Positions 1 to 6,517 of a DNA stretch of 8,045 nt are shown here, piece by piece (position 1 is the stretch's first letter; every line of letters begins with the position of its first letter). The position numbers and the translations under genes were made by a program. The stretch lies in the NCBI GenBank assembly GCA_945861295.1, contig CAMAUF010000080.1:1-8045 (forward strand), written 5' to 3'. This stretch comes from a bacterium (lineage in GTDB: Bacteria > Chloroflexota > Dehalococcoidia > Tepidiformales > Tepidiformaceae). Under the pieces are notes generated by a model. That model searched no databases and was not told the DNA's origin. It saw only the letters and a list, made by a program, of their open reading frames with translations.

Positions 1-53
1 AGCCGTTGGCCGCACGGTGGCGGCGGGAAGCAGGCGCCTGTAAGGTTTACCGC

Positions 54-1217
54 GTGCTCACAGACTTCGTGGCCCACAACTTTCGGACGTTCGACCGCCT
101 GGAACTGCCGCGCCTCGGACGGGTGAACCTCATCGTCGGAAAGAATAACGTTGGCAAGTCGTCGCTCCTGGACGCCCTGCGACTCTATTTAAGCAACGCT
201 GGGGCGGCAGTGATTCGCGAACTTCTGGACGAGCGAGATGAGACTGCTGTGTCGCTCGACGGGGAAGAGCCCGAGGCGCGGCTCCGGTTAGAGGCGCTTT
301 TTCATGGCTGGGTCTCAACCGGGTCCCAACACGACATCCGGCTCGGGCCAACCGATCCAGCCGAAAATCAAGTCGTGATCCAAGCGCGAACGCTCCGGCG
401 GCTATCCGCACGGGGAGCCGTTGGCGAGGGACCTCAGCCTATGTACGAGGTCGTGGAACCTGGCCTAGACGACGATCCGCAGTTCGTCCCTGGTTTGCGA
501 ATCCTCGCGGCTGGTGTCAGTCGAATGTTCCCGAGTGACTACTTTTCGCTCGATCGCAAGTGGTGGGGGCGAGGTTCCGGACTACCCCGGCCCATGTACG
601 TGTCGAGCCGAGGCATGAGCATGGCCGACGTAGCGCGCTGCTGGGACTCCATCAGCCTCCGCGACGCAGAACAGCGAGTGATCGATTGCTTGCAGATGAT
701 CGCCCCGGTTGAGCGAATCACCCTCGTCGAGCGATCAATGAGGACGGGAACCCGCGTCCCCTGGGTTCGTGTGCAGGGCAAGCCGTTGCCGATGCCGCTC
801 AAGAGCATGGGGGACGGGATGTCCCGCATCTTCCAATTCGGCTTGGCCATGGAACTCGCAGCGATGAACGAGAAGTCGGGTCGGGCCGACCAGCCCGAAC
901 TCCCGGGCCTCGCAGGGATCCAGCGCCTGGGCTCAGCGACGATCTTGATCGACGAGATCGAGAACGGCATTCACTATAGTGCGTTACCAGACCTTTGGCG
1001 ATTCATATTCAATTCCGCGAAGCGAAGCAACGTCCAGGTTTTCGCTACATCGCACTCCCTGGATTGCATCAAGGCGTTCTCAGTCGCATCGCGGGAAGAC
1101 AACGGTTCAGAGGGCGTACTGATCCGGCTAGAGCAGCAAGGAGAGGATATCGTCCCGGTGACTATCGACGAACAAGATCTCTTTTGGTTGACCGAAAACG
1201 AACTCGAGATGAGGTAA
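54..1217 (+). CDS. OLD-family-like AAA ATPase (ABC-type, AAA_15/AAA_21)
   Basis: Predicted ABC/SMC-type ATPase of the OLD endonuclease group, likely a cytoplasmic DNA- or phage-sensing motor. From the GTG at 54 it is 387 aa. The N-terminal segment NFRTFDRLELP leads into Walker A GKNNVGKSS (about residues 29-37). A signature-like SMGDGMSR lies at about 251-258, Walker B ILIDEIEN at about 297-304 and a switch histidine in ATSHS at about 331-335. This order is that of OLD/RecF-like ATPases. The chain stops after the ATPase domain and has no C-terminal TOPRIM domain; a TOPRIM-like protein is encoded 5 nt downstream. The GTG at 54 is preferred because family members start right at this beta-strand. 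An in-frame TTG at 6 adds 16 unrelated residues. TAAGG at 41-45 could serve as ribosome binding site, or TAAGGT (41-46) as a -10 box of a leaderless gene. A 60-base sample (1081-1140) is 36/60 GC, lower than the downstream metabolic operon. The family is secure; a defence role is inferred. Confidence 0.88.
   Translation: MLTDFVAHNFRTFDRLELPRLGRVNLIVGKNNVGKSSLLDALRLYLSNAGAAVIRELLDERDETAVSLDGEEPEARLRLEALFHGWVSTGSQHDIRLGPTDPAENQVVIQARTLRRLSARGAVGEGPQPMYEVVEPGLDDDPQFVPGLRILAAGVSRMFPSDYFSLDRKWWGRGSGLPRPMYVSSRGMSMADVARCWDSISLRDAEQRVIDCLQMIAPVERITLVERSMRTGTRVPWVRVQGKPLPMPLKSMGDGMSRIFQFGLAMELAAMNEKSGRADQPELPGLAGIQRLGSATILIDEIENGIHYSALPDLWRFIFNSAKRSNVQVFATSHSLDCIKAFSVASREDNGSEGVLIRLEQQGEDIVPVTIDEQDLFWLTENELEMR
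1211..1214 (+). promoter_or_regulatory. Ribosome binding site deciding the DUF3226 gene start
   Basis: GAGG overlaps the last codons of the ATPase gene, whose stop TAA is at 1215-1217. It sits 8 nt before GTG at 1223. The open frame extends further upstream to 995 inside the ATPase gene, but this site and the family N-terminus point to 1223 as the true start. Confidence 0.6.
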
Positions 1218-1222
1218 CTCAC

Positions 1223-1819
1223 GTGGCCGGCCAATCGAAGATATTCGTCGAAGGCCCAGACGACATGCATGTCGCTCAACACTTGGCGAACGCTTTTTCT
1301 TTGGGCAAGATAGATGTGAAGCCCTGCGAAGGGATCCCGAACCTACTGGAAGACATTAGGCGCGCGACGCTCGCGAGTGAGTTGACGAACCTCGTCGTGA
1401 TATGCGACGCGGATGACGATGTGCCGTCTCGATGGCAGCAGATTCGGGATCGCCTAAATGACGCCGCTAACCTGCCCGTCCAGCCTCATCCGAGCGGGAC
1501 CGTGGCCCAGGGCCCGAAGATGAAAGTCAGTGTTTGGCTGATGCCGGACAACGCCTCGCCGGGCGCGTTGGAGCAATTCCTCGAAGCCCTCATCCCGTCC
1601 GGCGACACAACATATCCGAAAGCGAAGCGGTTCATCGACTCGCTCACTGCGACCGAACGCCGGTTCCTGGCCGGCGACGCCCCGAAGGCGAGCTTGTACG
1701 TCTGGCTTGCGACCCAGGAAGACCCTGGGTGTCCGTACGGCACAGCGATCAAGGCTGGCTACTTCGATGCGTCGTCCGCCCACACCTTCACCGAATGGCT
1801 TCGCGCGGCTCTCGCCTAA
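1223..1819 (+). CDS. DUF3226 TOPRIM-like protein, partner of the OLD-like ATPase
   Basis: A 198-aa protein from GTG 1223, 5 nt after the ATPase stop, so the two are surely co-transcribed. Residues 7-14 read IFVEGPDD, with E10 in the TOPRIM glutamate position after the first beta-strand. Residues 57-66 read LVVICDADDD, giving the DxD metal-binding pair D62/D64. MPDN at 107-110, followed by SPGALEQFL, is characteristic of DUF3226 proteins as I remember them. TOPRIM folds with this E...DxD set bind Mg2+ and in OLD nucleases cut DNA. In PARIS the separate TOPRIM protein AriB (DUF4435) is a toxic nuclease released by its ATPase partner. By analogy this could be the nuclease effector of the pair; catalysis is inferred from motifs only. 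No signal peptide or membrane segment is seen. The reading frame is open back to 995, but that part overlaps the ATPase and looks like shadow sequence. Confidence 0.85.
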   Translation: MAGQSKIFVEGPDDMHVAQHLANAFSLGKIDVKPCEGIPNLLEDIRRATLASELTNLVVICDADDDVPSRWQQIRDRLNDAANLPVQPHPSGTVAQGPKMKVSVWLMPDNASPGALEQFLEALIPSGDTTYPKAKRFIDSLTATERRFLAGDAPKASLYVWLATQEDPGCPYGTAIKAGYFDASSAHTFTEWLRAALA

Positions 1820-1825
1820 CCCGAT

Positions 1826-1854
1826 CTGACACTCCGCCGCCGCTCCCGTAGAAT
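1826..1854 (+). promoter_or_regulatory. Sigma70-like promoter of the acyl-CoA synthetase operon
   Basis: CTGACA at 1826-1831 (5 of 6 to TTGACA) and TAGAAT at 1849-1854 (5 of 6 to TATAAT) are separated by exactly 17 nt. They lie just after the DUF3226 stop. Transcription would start near 1861, giving a leader of about 40 nt before the ATG at 1902. This is the best promoter match I found in the window. Confidence 0.7.
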
Positions 1855-1869
1855 CCGCACACCACCTCT

Positions 1870-1884
1870 GCGGGCTTGCCCCGC
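1870..1884 (+). other. Small GC-rich hairpin in the acyl-CoA synthetase leader
   Basis: GCGGG (1870-1874) and CCCGC (1880-1884) form a perfect 5-bp stem with loop CTTGC, between the predicted transcription start and the ribosome binding site AAGGA (1891-1895). It could stabilise the leader or simply reflect high GC. It is too short to call a riboswitch. Confidence 0.3.
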
Positions 1885-1901
1885 CGTTTCAAGGACTCCC
1901 A

Positions 1902-2600
1902 ATGTCGTTCGCCGCCACACTGGCCCTCGCCCGGGCCGAGGGTCGCACCCTGCTCAACGAAGTCGAAGCCAAGGACCTCCTCCGGGAGGCCGGCGTTTCC
2001 GTCACCAACACGACGCTCGCCCGTTCGGCCGCGGAGGCCGTCACGCAAGCCGAGGCCGCGGGCTACCCCGTCGTGCTCAAGGTCGTCTCCGCCGATATCT
2101 CCCACAAGAGCGACGCGGGCGGCGTCAAGCTCAACCTCAAGGACGCCGGCGATGTGCGCGCCGCCTACGACGCCATCGTCGCCAGTTGCACTAAACACGT
2201 GCCCGGCGCCCGCATCACCGGCGTTGCCGTCCAGCACATGGCGCCCGCCGGGACCGAAGTCATCGTCGGCATGACGACCGACCCCCAGTTCGGCCCGGTC
2301 ATGATGTTCGGCCTCGGCGGGATCATGGTCGAAATCCTCAAGGACGTCTCCTTCCGGCTCGTCCCGCTCACAGAACGCGACGCGGGCCAGATGATCAGCG
2401 AGATCAAGGGCAAGCCCGTGCTCGACGGGGTCCGCGGGCAGCCGCCCTCGGATATCGCGGCCCTTCGCCGGACCATCCTGCAAGTGTCCCAGTTCGTCGA
2501 GGCTCACCCGGAAGTCCGCGAACTCGACCTCAACCCGATTTTTGCCTACCCAGACGGCGCCATCGCCGTCGACGCGCGCATCGTGATTTCGGAGGCTTAA
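1902..2600 (+). CDS. NDP-forming acetyl/acyl-CoA synthetase, beta (ATP-grasp) subunit
   Basis: The nucleotide-binding subunit of ADP-forming acetyl/acyl-CoA synthetase, which converts acyl-CoA, ADP and phosphate to the acid, ATP and CoA, or the reverse. It is 232 aa, the usual length of stand-alone beta subunits such as those of Pyrococcus. An ATP-grasp fold is recognisable: PVVLK (56-60) supplies the nucleotide-binding lysine, ISHKSDAGGV (66-75) holds the conserved second histidine H68 used in phosphoryl transfer, MFGLGGIMVEILKDVSFRL spans 135-153, and ELDLNPI (207-213) closes the metal-binding site. The start ATG 1902 has AAGGA 6 nt upstream. The stop is 2 nt before the alpha subunit gene, whose GGAGG lies inside this gene's end. 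Codon use is strongly C/G-ending (sample 2101-2160 is 42/60 GC), fitting a resident host gene. Acetate, propionate or an aryl/branched acid are all possible substrates; the sequence does not decide. Confidence 0.93.
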   Translation: MSFAATLALARAEGRTLLNEVEAKDLLREAGVSVTNTTLARSAAEAVTQAEAAGYPVVLKVVSADISHKSDAGGVKLNLKDAGDVRAAYDAIVASCTKHVPGARITGVAVQHMAPAGTEVIVGMTTDPQFGPVMMFGLGGIMVEILKDVSFRLVPLTERDAGQMISEIKGKPVLDGVRGQPPSDIAALRRTILQVSQFVEAHPEVRELDLNPIFAYPDGAIAVDARIVISEA

Positions 2601-2602
2601 TC

Positions 2603-4027
2603 ATGACAGTGCCGGGCCACAAACTCGACCGGATGTTCAACCCGAAAGTCGTCGCGGTAGTAGGGGATAAGGGGCCTGGCTACATGTGGCTCCACAACAA
2701 CCTGCCCTTCAAAGAACAGGGCGGCAAGCTCTATTCCGTGCAGCTCGACCCGAAAGAGATCGAGGGCATCGAGAAGCTCGGCATCCAGAATTTCACCTCG
2801 ATGGCGGACATCCCCGAGCCGATCGACTACGCCGTGGTGGCTGTGCCGCGCCAGGTTTCGCCCTACGTCCTCAAGGATCTGATCGCCAACGGGGCGCATG
2901 GCGCCGGCTTCTTCACGTCCGGCTTCGCGGAAACGGGCGAAGAACTCGGCGTCAAGCTGCAAAATCAACTCGTCGAAGCCGCCAAGGCCGCGAACTTCAA
3001 CCTGGTCGGCCCGAACTGCATGGGCCTGTACCTACCGAAGGTTGGCGTCCGCTTCAACAACGATGCCCCCGTCGCCAATGACGGCCGCATCGGCTTCCTC
3101 TCGCAGTCCGGCACGCACGGGATCATGTTCACGCTGGTCGCCGCGGCCAACGGCATGCACCTCAGCCGCTGCGCCAGCATCGGCAACGCCGTCGTCCTCG
3201 ATGTCAGCGATTATGTCGATTACCTGATGCAAGACGACGAGTCCGAAGTCATCGGCATGTACGTCGAAGGCCCGCGCGACGGCCGCCGCTTCTTCGCCAC
3301 GCTTCGCGAAGCCTGCGAGCGGAAGCCCGTCGTCGTCTGGAAGGGCGGCCAAACCGAAGCCGGCGCCCGCGCCACCTCGTCGCACACCGGCTCGCTGGCG
3401 TCGTCCCAGGCGATCTGGGAGGGCATGGTGCGCCAGTGCGGCGCCATCGCGACGAACAACCTCGACGAGACGATCGACGTCATGATGGCGTTGACCAAGG
3501 CGAAGCGGCCGAAAGGCCCCGGCATGGCGCTGCTGGCACAGACCGGCGGCCAGTCGGTCTCGATCACGGACGCCTTCGCCAAGGCCGGCTTCACCGTCCC
3601 GCGCTTCACCGATGCGACCTATGGCGAGCTGCAATCGTTCTTCAACGTGATCGGCGGCAGCTACCAAAACCCGCTCGACATGGGCGGCACCATTCAGGGC
3701 AAAGTCGAAGTGTTGCAACGCATCCTCGATATCGTCGAGGCCGACCCGAACGTCGACGGCATCGCCATGGAGCTCTCCGCCATGTTCGCTGCGCGGCAGT
3801 GGAAAAAGAACCCGGAGTCGCTGGACCAGATGCTGGACGCGCTCGTGGCCCAGGCCGCTAAAACGGAGAAGCCGCTGGTAACGGTCCTGCACCCGGCGCA
3901 CGAGGCCGAGTACGTGGCGAGCGTGCAGCACAAGTTCCACGCCCGAAACCTGCCGGCCTTCCAAAGCTTTGAGCGCGCCGCCGCGGCCTTACGGAGGGTG
4001 CGGGAGTACGAACTGGGCCGGGAGTAA
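2603..4027 (+). CDS. NDP-forming acetyl/acyl-CoA synthetase, alpha (CoA-binding/ligase) subunit
   Basis: A 474-aa partner of the ATP-grasp beta subunit, close to the size of known separate alpha subunits. The order is CoA-binding Rossmann domain (about 10-140; MFNPKVVAVVGD near the start, GPNCMGLY at 137-144), then succinyl-CoA-ligase-like flavodoxin domains. FLSQSGTHG is at 165-173 and SIGNAVVLDVSDYVDYL at 192-208. SHTGSLASS at 260-268 holds H261, equivalent to the histidine phosphorylated in catalysis. Residues 300-470 form the second ligase domain. The start ATG 2603 is preceded by GGAGG (2591-2595) with 7-nt spacing. The 2-nt gap to the beta gene and the shared promoter at 1826-1854 indicate one operon. 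T171-H172 replace the more usual A-L after the QSG turn, a small family variation. The gene ends 2 nt from the convergent endonuclease gene. It probably acts in the cytoplasm in acetate or acid activation, or in ATP-yielding acyl-CoA cleavage. Confidence 0.93.
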   Translation: MTVPGHKLDRMFNPKVVAVVGDKGPGYMWLHNNLPFKEQGGKLYSVQLDPKEIEGIEKLGIQNFTSMADIPEPIDYAVVAVPRQVSPYVLKDLIANGAHGAGFFTSGFAETGEELGVKLQNQLVEAAKAANFNLVGPNCMGLYLPKVGVRFNNDAPVANDGRIGFLSQSGTHGIMFTLVAAANGMHLSRCASIGNAVVLDVSDYVDYLMQDDESEVIGMYVEGPRDGRRFFATLREACERKPVVVWKGGQTEAGARATSSHTGSLASSQAIWEGMVRQCGAIATNNLDETIDVMMALTKAKRPKGPGMALLAQTGGQSVSITDAFAKAGFTVPRFTDATYGELQSFFNVIGGSYQNPLDMGGTIQGKVEVLQRILDIVEADPNVDGIAMELSAMFAARQWKKNPESLDQMLDALVAQAAKTEKPLVTVLHPAHEAEYVASVQHKFHARNLPAFQSFERAAAALRRVREYELGRE

Positions 4028-4050
4028 CGCTACGTAGCTGTCCCGGCCAG
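4013..4050. repeat. Nested inverted repeat at convergent gene ends, possible bidirectional terminator
   Basis: GGCCGGGA (4016-4023) and TCCCGGCC (4041-4048) are perfect inverted arms. Allowing one bulged G, they extend to CTG...CAG at 4013-4050, giving about 10 bp. The 17-nt interval holds a second perfect 10-bp palindrome, GCTACGTAGC (4029-4038). The stop codons of both convergent genes (TAA 4025-4027 on +, TAG at 4032-4030 on -) lie inside. No T-run follows on either strand, so if it terminates transcription it is not a textbook intrinsic terminator. Confidence 0.6.
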
Positions 4051-5112
4051 CGAGCTAAGCGGAAAGACAGACGGCAGTTCGGTAACGGTCCGCAAGGTGA
4101 AGACGCGGCCATCGGTCGCCTGAACGACTGGACCGAGGGCGTCGCCAGTCCTTCGCCAGCCGAGGCCGCTGAGGACGGCGAAGACGGGGACTCCGCCTAA
4201 TCTCGTTGCTTCGACGCGGAGGGCCCGAAAACGGGCGGCCTTGTCCCGCGCTGTCCCACCGTCGTTTGCGAGTTTGCACTCTACAAACGCGCGCGGATGG
4301 TTGGTCGCATCGTGAACCACGAAATCGGGGGCAGGCGACACTTGGATCCCGAACCTCTCACGAACCAGCGGCTGCATACCGGACTGGACGCGAACGTAGG
4401 GGATCGCCCGCTCTTGGAACACGGCCTCGACGGCCGCCTCCAGAATGTCGCCACGCCGCGAGGATGTCGAATCCAGCAACTGGCGGAATGCGCCACCGTA
4501 GTGGCGCTGGTGAAGGAAAACATCATAAGGCACGCCCGCGCTCGCGAGGCGCCGCACTGTGCTCCATCCATCTTCGGAATCCGGCTTGCTGATTTTGGAG
4601 CGCCACCCGGCGGGCGGGTCGCCAAATGGCCGGGTCGTCATTAATTGATCAAAGAGCCCCCCGCATTCGTCTGCCTCTTCAACCGAAGCTGTAGCGCCGT
4701 TTTCAAGGGCTTTGATGCGCGAGGCCGAAAGCGCATGCCGTCCGCCTGCCAAAGACATGGCCGCAAGTTCCTGCTGACCGAAACCAACAATCAGCCGCAA
4801 CACTCGGATGATCCTGGAGTCCGATCTGATCGCGACGGACAATTCGACCGGCGTCACGTCCTCAAACCGTCGAGTGAGCCGATCCGCTGCCTCATACGCG
4901 GCGCTGAACTCGGCGGGCTCGAACTCGGTCGCGATGGGGACGAAGGCGAAGTCCGGGTCGAGGAGCGGCACGAAGACACGTTGCGCAACCTCGGAGTAAA
5001 CCTCGGGTAAGAGGTTCGTGCCGAACTCGGACGCAATCGCTCGAATCAACGTCACGCGGGCGTCCCAGGTCCGGGCCAACTCCACGGCCTGAGCCATTTC
5101 CTGCGGAGTCAC
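4030..5112 (-). CDS. Type II restriction endonuclease, PD-(D/E)xK fold with HTH-like segment
   Basis: A 360-aa protein predicted to cut the DNA sequence protected by the adjacent methylase. The C-terminal half has a PD-(D/E)xK nuclease core: a helix with GDILEAAVEAVF (221-232, E225), APDFVV (261-266) supplying D263, and FVECK (276-280) supplying E278 and K280. Residues about 103-141 (LRLIVGFGQQELAAMS then SASRIKALENG) resemble an XRE-type helix-turn-helix with a short insertion. That segment might help DNA recognition or autoregulation, which is unusual for a small type II enzyme. The start is GTG at 5112-5110; its GTGA overlaps the methylase stop TGA by 4 nt, so translation is probably coupled. 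Only a weak GGATGG precedes it. An in-frame ATG lies five codons further in. I do not recognise a specific prototype enzyme or recognition site. A Mrr-like or otherwise modified-DNA-specific nuclease is less likely because of the methylase partner. Confidence 0.8.
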   Translation of the reverse strand: MTPQEMAQAVELARTWDARVTLIRAIASEFGTNLLPEVYSEVAQRVFVPLLDPDFAFVPIATEFEPAEFSAAYEAADRLTRRFEDVTPVELSVAIRSDSRIIRVLRLIVGFGQQELAAMSLAGGRHALSASRIKALENGATASVEEADECGGLFDQLMTTRPFGDPPAGWRSKISKPDSEDGWSTVRRLASAGVPYDVFLHQRHYGGAFRQLLDSTSSRRGDILEAAVEAVFQERAIPYVRVQSGMQPLVRERFGIQVSPAPDFVVHDATNHPRAFVECKLANDGGTARDKAARFRALRVEATRLGGVPVFAVLSGLGWRRTGDALGPVVQATDGRVFTLRTVTELPSVFPLSSLAGTAT

Positions 5113-6008
5113 AGGACCATCCGAGGTCGCGCCTTCTCCATTCGGGCAGGCAACACCGAGGCATACTTTTCGTTGAGCTCCATCGAAATCCAGCGTCGAC
5201 CGAGTTGCTGCGCCGCGAGAGCAGTCGTGCCGGTACCGCCGAATGGATCCAAGACCAGTTCCCCCGGGCAGGTGAGGAGGCCGATGAAAAACTGGGGCAG
5301 CTCCAAGGGAAAGCGAGCTGGGTGCTCGCTCGGGTTTGGTTCGAACTCGGGCTCGAACGTGAGCAGGGTTGAGGGGCGGACCATGTCCGGGCCGGCGTTC
5401 ACTCGGCGCCTGCCGTGACCTGAGGGCTCGTTAACCCGAACGAAATTGTGGGCCAGCTGCTTCCGGCGCTCCACATCCTTGCGATCCCAGCGGGCCGGCC
5501 GGAGCACTTGCTCCGGGTGGAACTGCCACTCGCGCGACTTCGTGAACTGAAAGCAATATTCGACGGCATCCTTGAGGTGGCGGTTCCACCGGCCGGGCGG
5601 AGGCGAGGGCTTGCCCCAGACGAAGTCCTCCGCAAAGACCCAACCCTGTTCCTTCAGCCAGAGCACCAGCTCGTATTGGAGTGTGCCGCGTTCGCCGTTG
5701 GTGCGCTTGGACCGGTAGTTCAGGATGAAGCTGCCGTTTGGCCGGAGCACCCGAAGAAGCTCGGCCGTGATTTCATGAAATGTGCCGGAGTACCAGGCGC
5801 GGTCGTACGCCTCGCCGTCGCCGTATTTCGGTTGCCCGTCGTACGGCGGGGAGGTCACGACAAGGTCGACGCATTCGTCGGGCAAGCGACTGAGCAGGTT
5901 CCGACAGTCGCCAACGGCTGACACTCCCAGATCCGTGCGAAAAGACGCGTGGGTTGCCAGGACCTCGACGGGATTGAGCAACGATGGGTCGGCCACCATA
6001 GCACACAT
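5109..6008 (-). CDS. DNA methyltransferase of a type II R-M system (beta class, N4-cytosine or N6-adenine)
   Basis: A SAM-dependent DNA amino-methyltransferase, 299 aa from ATG 6008. Catalytic motif IV TSPPY lies at about residues 52-56 and precedes SAM-binding motif I DPFGGTGTT at about 254-262, the order of beta-class enzymes. FILNYRSKR (94-102) and MELN (276-279) are further conserved blocks. SPPY is typical of N4-cytosine methylases but also occurs in some N6-adenine ones, so the modified base is uncertain. The frame is open up to 6122, but residues before about 6008 are cysteine/arginine-rich, unlike the family, and would fill the divergent intergenic region. Starts at 6008 or 5999 are both possible. 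There is no Shine-Dalgarno; a -10-like CAGAAT lies 7 nt upstream of 6008, suggesting a leaderless message. The gene is directly followed by the endonuclease. It would protect host DNA, and expression ahead of the nuclease fits that. Confidence 0.9.
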   Translation of the reverse strand: MCAMVADPSLLNPVEVLATHASFRTDLGVSAVGDCRNLLSRLPDECVDLVVTSPPYDGQPKYGDGEAYDRAWYSGTFHEITAELLRVLRPNGSFILNYRSKRTNGERGTLQYELVLWLKEQGWVFAEDFVWGKPSPPPGRWNRHLKDAVEYCFQFTKSREWQFHPEQVLRPARWDRKDVERRKQLAHNFVRVNEPSGHGRRRVNAGPDMVRPSTLLTFEPEFEPNPSEHPARFPLELPQFFIGLLTCPGELVLDPFGGTGTTALAAQQLGRRWISMELNEKYASVLPARMEKARPRMVL

Positions 6009-6015
6009 GTTCGCT

Positions 6016-6044
6016 ATTCTGCACCCCTGGCTCGCCAGCCGCAA
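6016..6044 (-). promoter_or_regulatory. Candidate promoter of the R-M operon
   Basis: On the minus strand TTGCGG (6044-6039) and CAGAAT (6021-6016) are 17 nt apart. The -10-like box ends 7 nt before the ATG at 6008, which would put the transcription start at or next to the start codon. The boxes match consensus at 3 of 6 and 4 of 6, so this is tentative. The short dyad CTGGC-TC-GCCAG (6028-6039) falls in the spacer and touches the first -35 base. Confidence 0.4.
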
Positions 6045-6125
6045 GGCGGCGACCCGGCCATCGCCACACCACCTGCATTTCTGCCATGATGCGCGCTGGG
6101 CGGTCACAAGCCGCGCCCGCACGGA

Positions 6126-6130
6126 GGAGG
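6126..6130 (+). promoter_or_regulatory. Strong ribosome binding site fixing the CMD-family start
   Basis: GGAGG, part of the purine run 6123-6132, lies 6 nt before the ATG at 6137. It favours that start over the in-frame ATG at 6086, whose extra 17 residues are arginine/alanine-rich and unlike the family. Confidence 0.75.
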
Positions 6131-6136
6131 AGCGCG

Positions 6137-6484
6137 ATGACCGACGATGCCCTGACGCGTGGCAAGGCCAAGTTCGAGGAGATCTACCCCGCCACTGCGA
6201 GCGAGACGCCGTCCGATTGGGAACGGATCATGTACGAGGACCTCTTCGGCGGTGTGTATCAGCGACCCGGGCTGTCGCAGCGCGACCGCCGGCTGCTGAT
6301 CCTCGGCGTGGCTGCGGCCCACGGCATCGACAGCATTCTCCGGCTACAGATGCGCGCCGGCATCGCCAAGGGCGACCTCACAGCCGCGGACCTCGACGAG
6401 ATCACGATCTTCCTGACGCAGTACGTGGGCTATCCGCTGGGTACGCGGGTGCGCGCGGCAGCCGCCGAGGCGGCAAAGGCGTGA
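6137..6484 (+). CDS. Carboxymuconolactone decarboxylase (CMD) family protein
   Basis: A 115-aa, all-helical CMD/AhpD-fold protein. RRLLILGVAAAHGIDSILRLQMRAG (about 51-75, shown here as one helix-loop-helix) followed by GDLTAADLDEITIFLTQYVG (79-98) and GYP (98-100) matches the pattern of gamma-carboxymuconolactone decarboxylases. The CxxC pair of AhpD-type peroxidases is absent; the protein has no cysteine at all, so a redox role is unlikely. The true substrate is unknown, since no protocatechuate-pathway genes are nearby. The start at 6137 is fixed by a strong ribosome binding site. The antitoxin gene follows after 33 nt on the same strand and could be partly read through from here. Composition is high-GC, more like the acyl-CoA synthetase genes than the flanking defence modules. 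Confidence 0.85.
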   Translation: MTDDALTRGKAKFEEIYPATASETPSDWERIMYEDLFGGVYQRPGLSQRDRRLLILGVAAAHGIDSILRLQMRAGIAKGDLTAADLDEITIFLTQYVGYPLGTRVRAAAAEAAKA

Positions 6485-6505
6485 TACGCGGCCCAGTCGA
6501 GGCCC

Positions 6506-6511
6506 TACACT
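6506..6511 (+). promoter_or_regulatory. Candidate -10 box for hicBA
   Basis: TACACT fits the TANNNT -10 pattern (4 of 6 to consensus) and ends 6 nt before the TTG at 6518, placing the transcription start at the start codon. There is no convincing -35; GTGATA (6481-6486) is 19 nt away. GGAG at 6512-6515 is too close (2 nt) to act as a normal ribosome binding site. Confidence 0.35.
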
Positions 6512-6517
6512 GGAGCC

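Larger units (their letters stand above)
6009..6136. other. Divergent intergenic region between R-M operon and CMD-family gene
   Basis: This 128-nt gap must hold promoters for both directions. Leftward is the TTGCGG/CAGAAT pair. Rightward the best I see is TCGCCA (6061-6066), an 18-nt gap and CATGAT (6085-6090), each 4 of 6 to consensus. No long repeat or controller-protein box is evident apart from the 5-bp dyad near 6028-6039. Confidence 0.4.

Noticed and set aside
2..43. Possible 3' end of an upstream gene finishing with TAA at 41-43
   Set aside because: Only 13 codons are visible with no recognisable motif; cannot be supported.
995..1222. N-terminal extension of the DUF3226 protein
   Set aside because: It lies wholly within the end of the ATPase gene in another frame and its translation is arginine-rich; GAGG at 1211-1214 and the family N-terminus support GTG 1223.
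1788..2507. 239-codon minus-strand open frame opposite the beta subunit
   Set aside because: Low-complexity G/D/H/A-rich translation covering the acs promoter region and gene; antisense shadow of a well-conserved coding sequence.
3032..3964. 310-codon open frame on the minus strand inside the alpha subunit gene
   Set aside because: Its translation is rich in R, G, A, D and H with no family motif, and it lies antisense to a strongly supported gene; a typical high-GC shadow.
6009..6122. N-terminal extension of the methylase to an ATG at 6122
   Set aside because: The 38 extra residues are Cys/Arg-rich, do not resemble the family, and would remove the divergent promoter space; start at 6008 or 5999 preferred.
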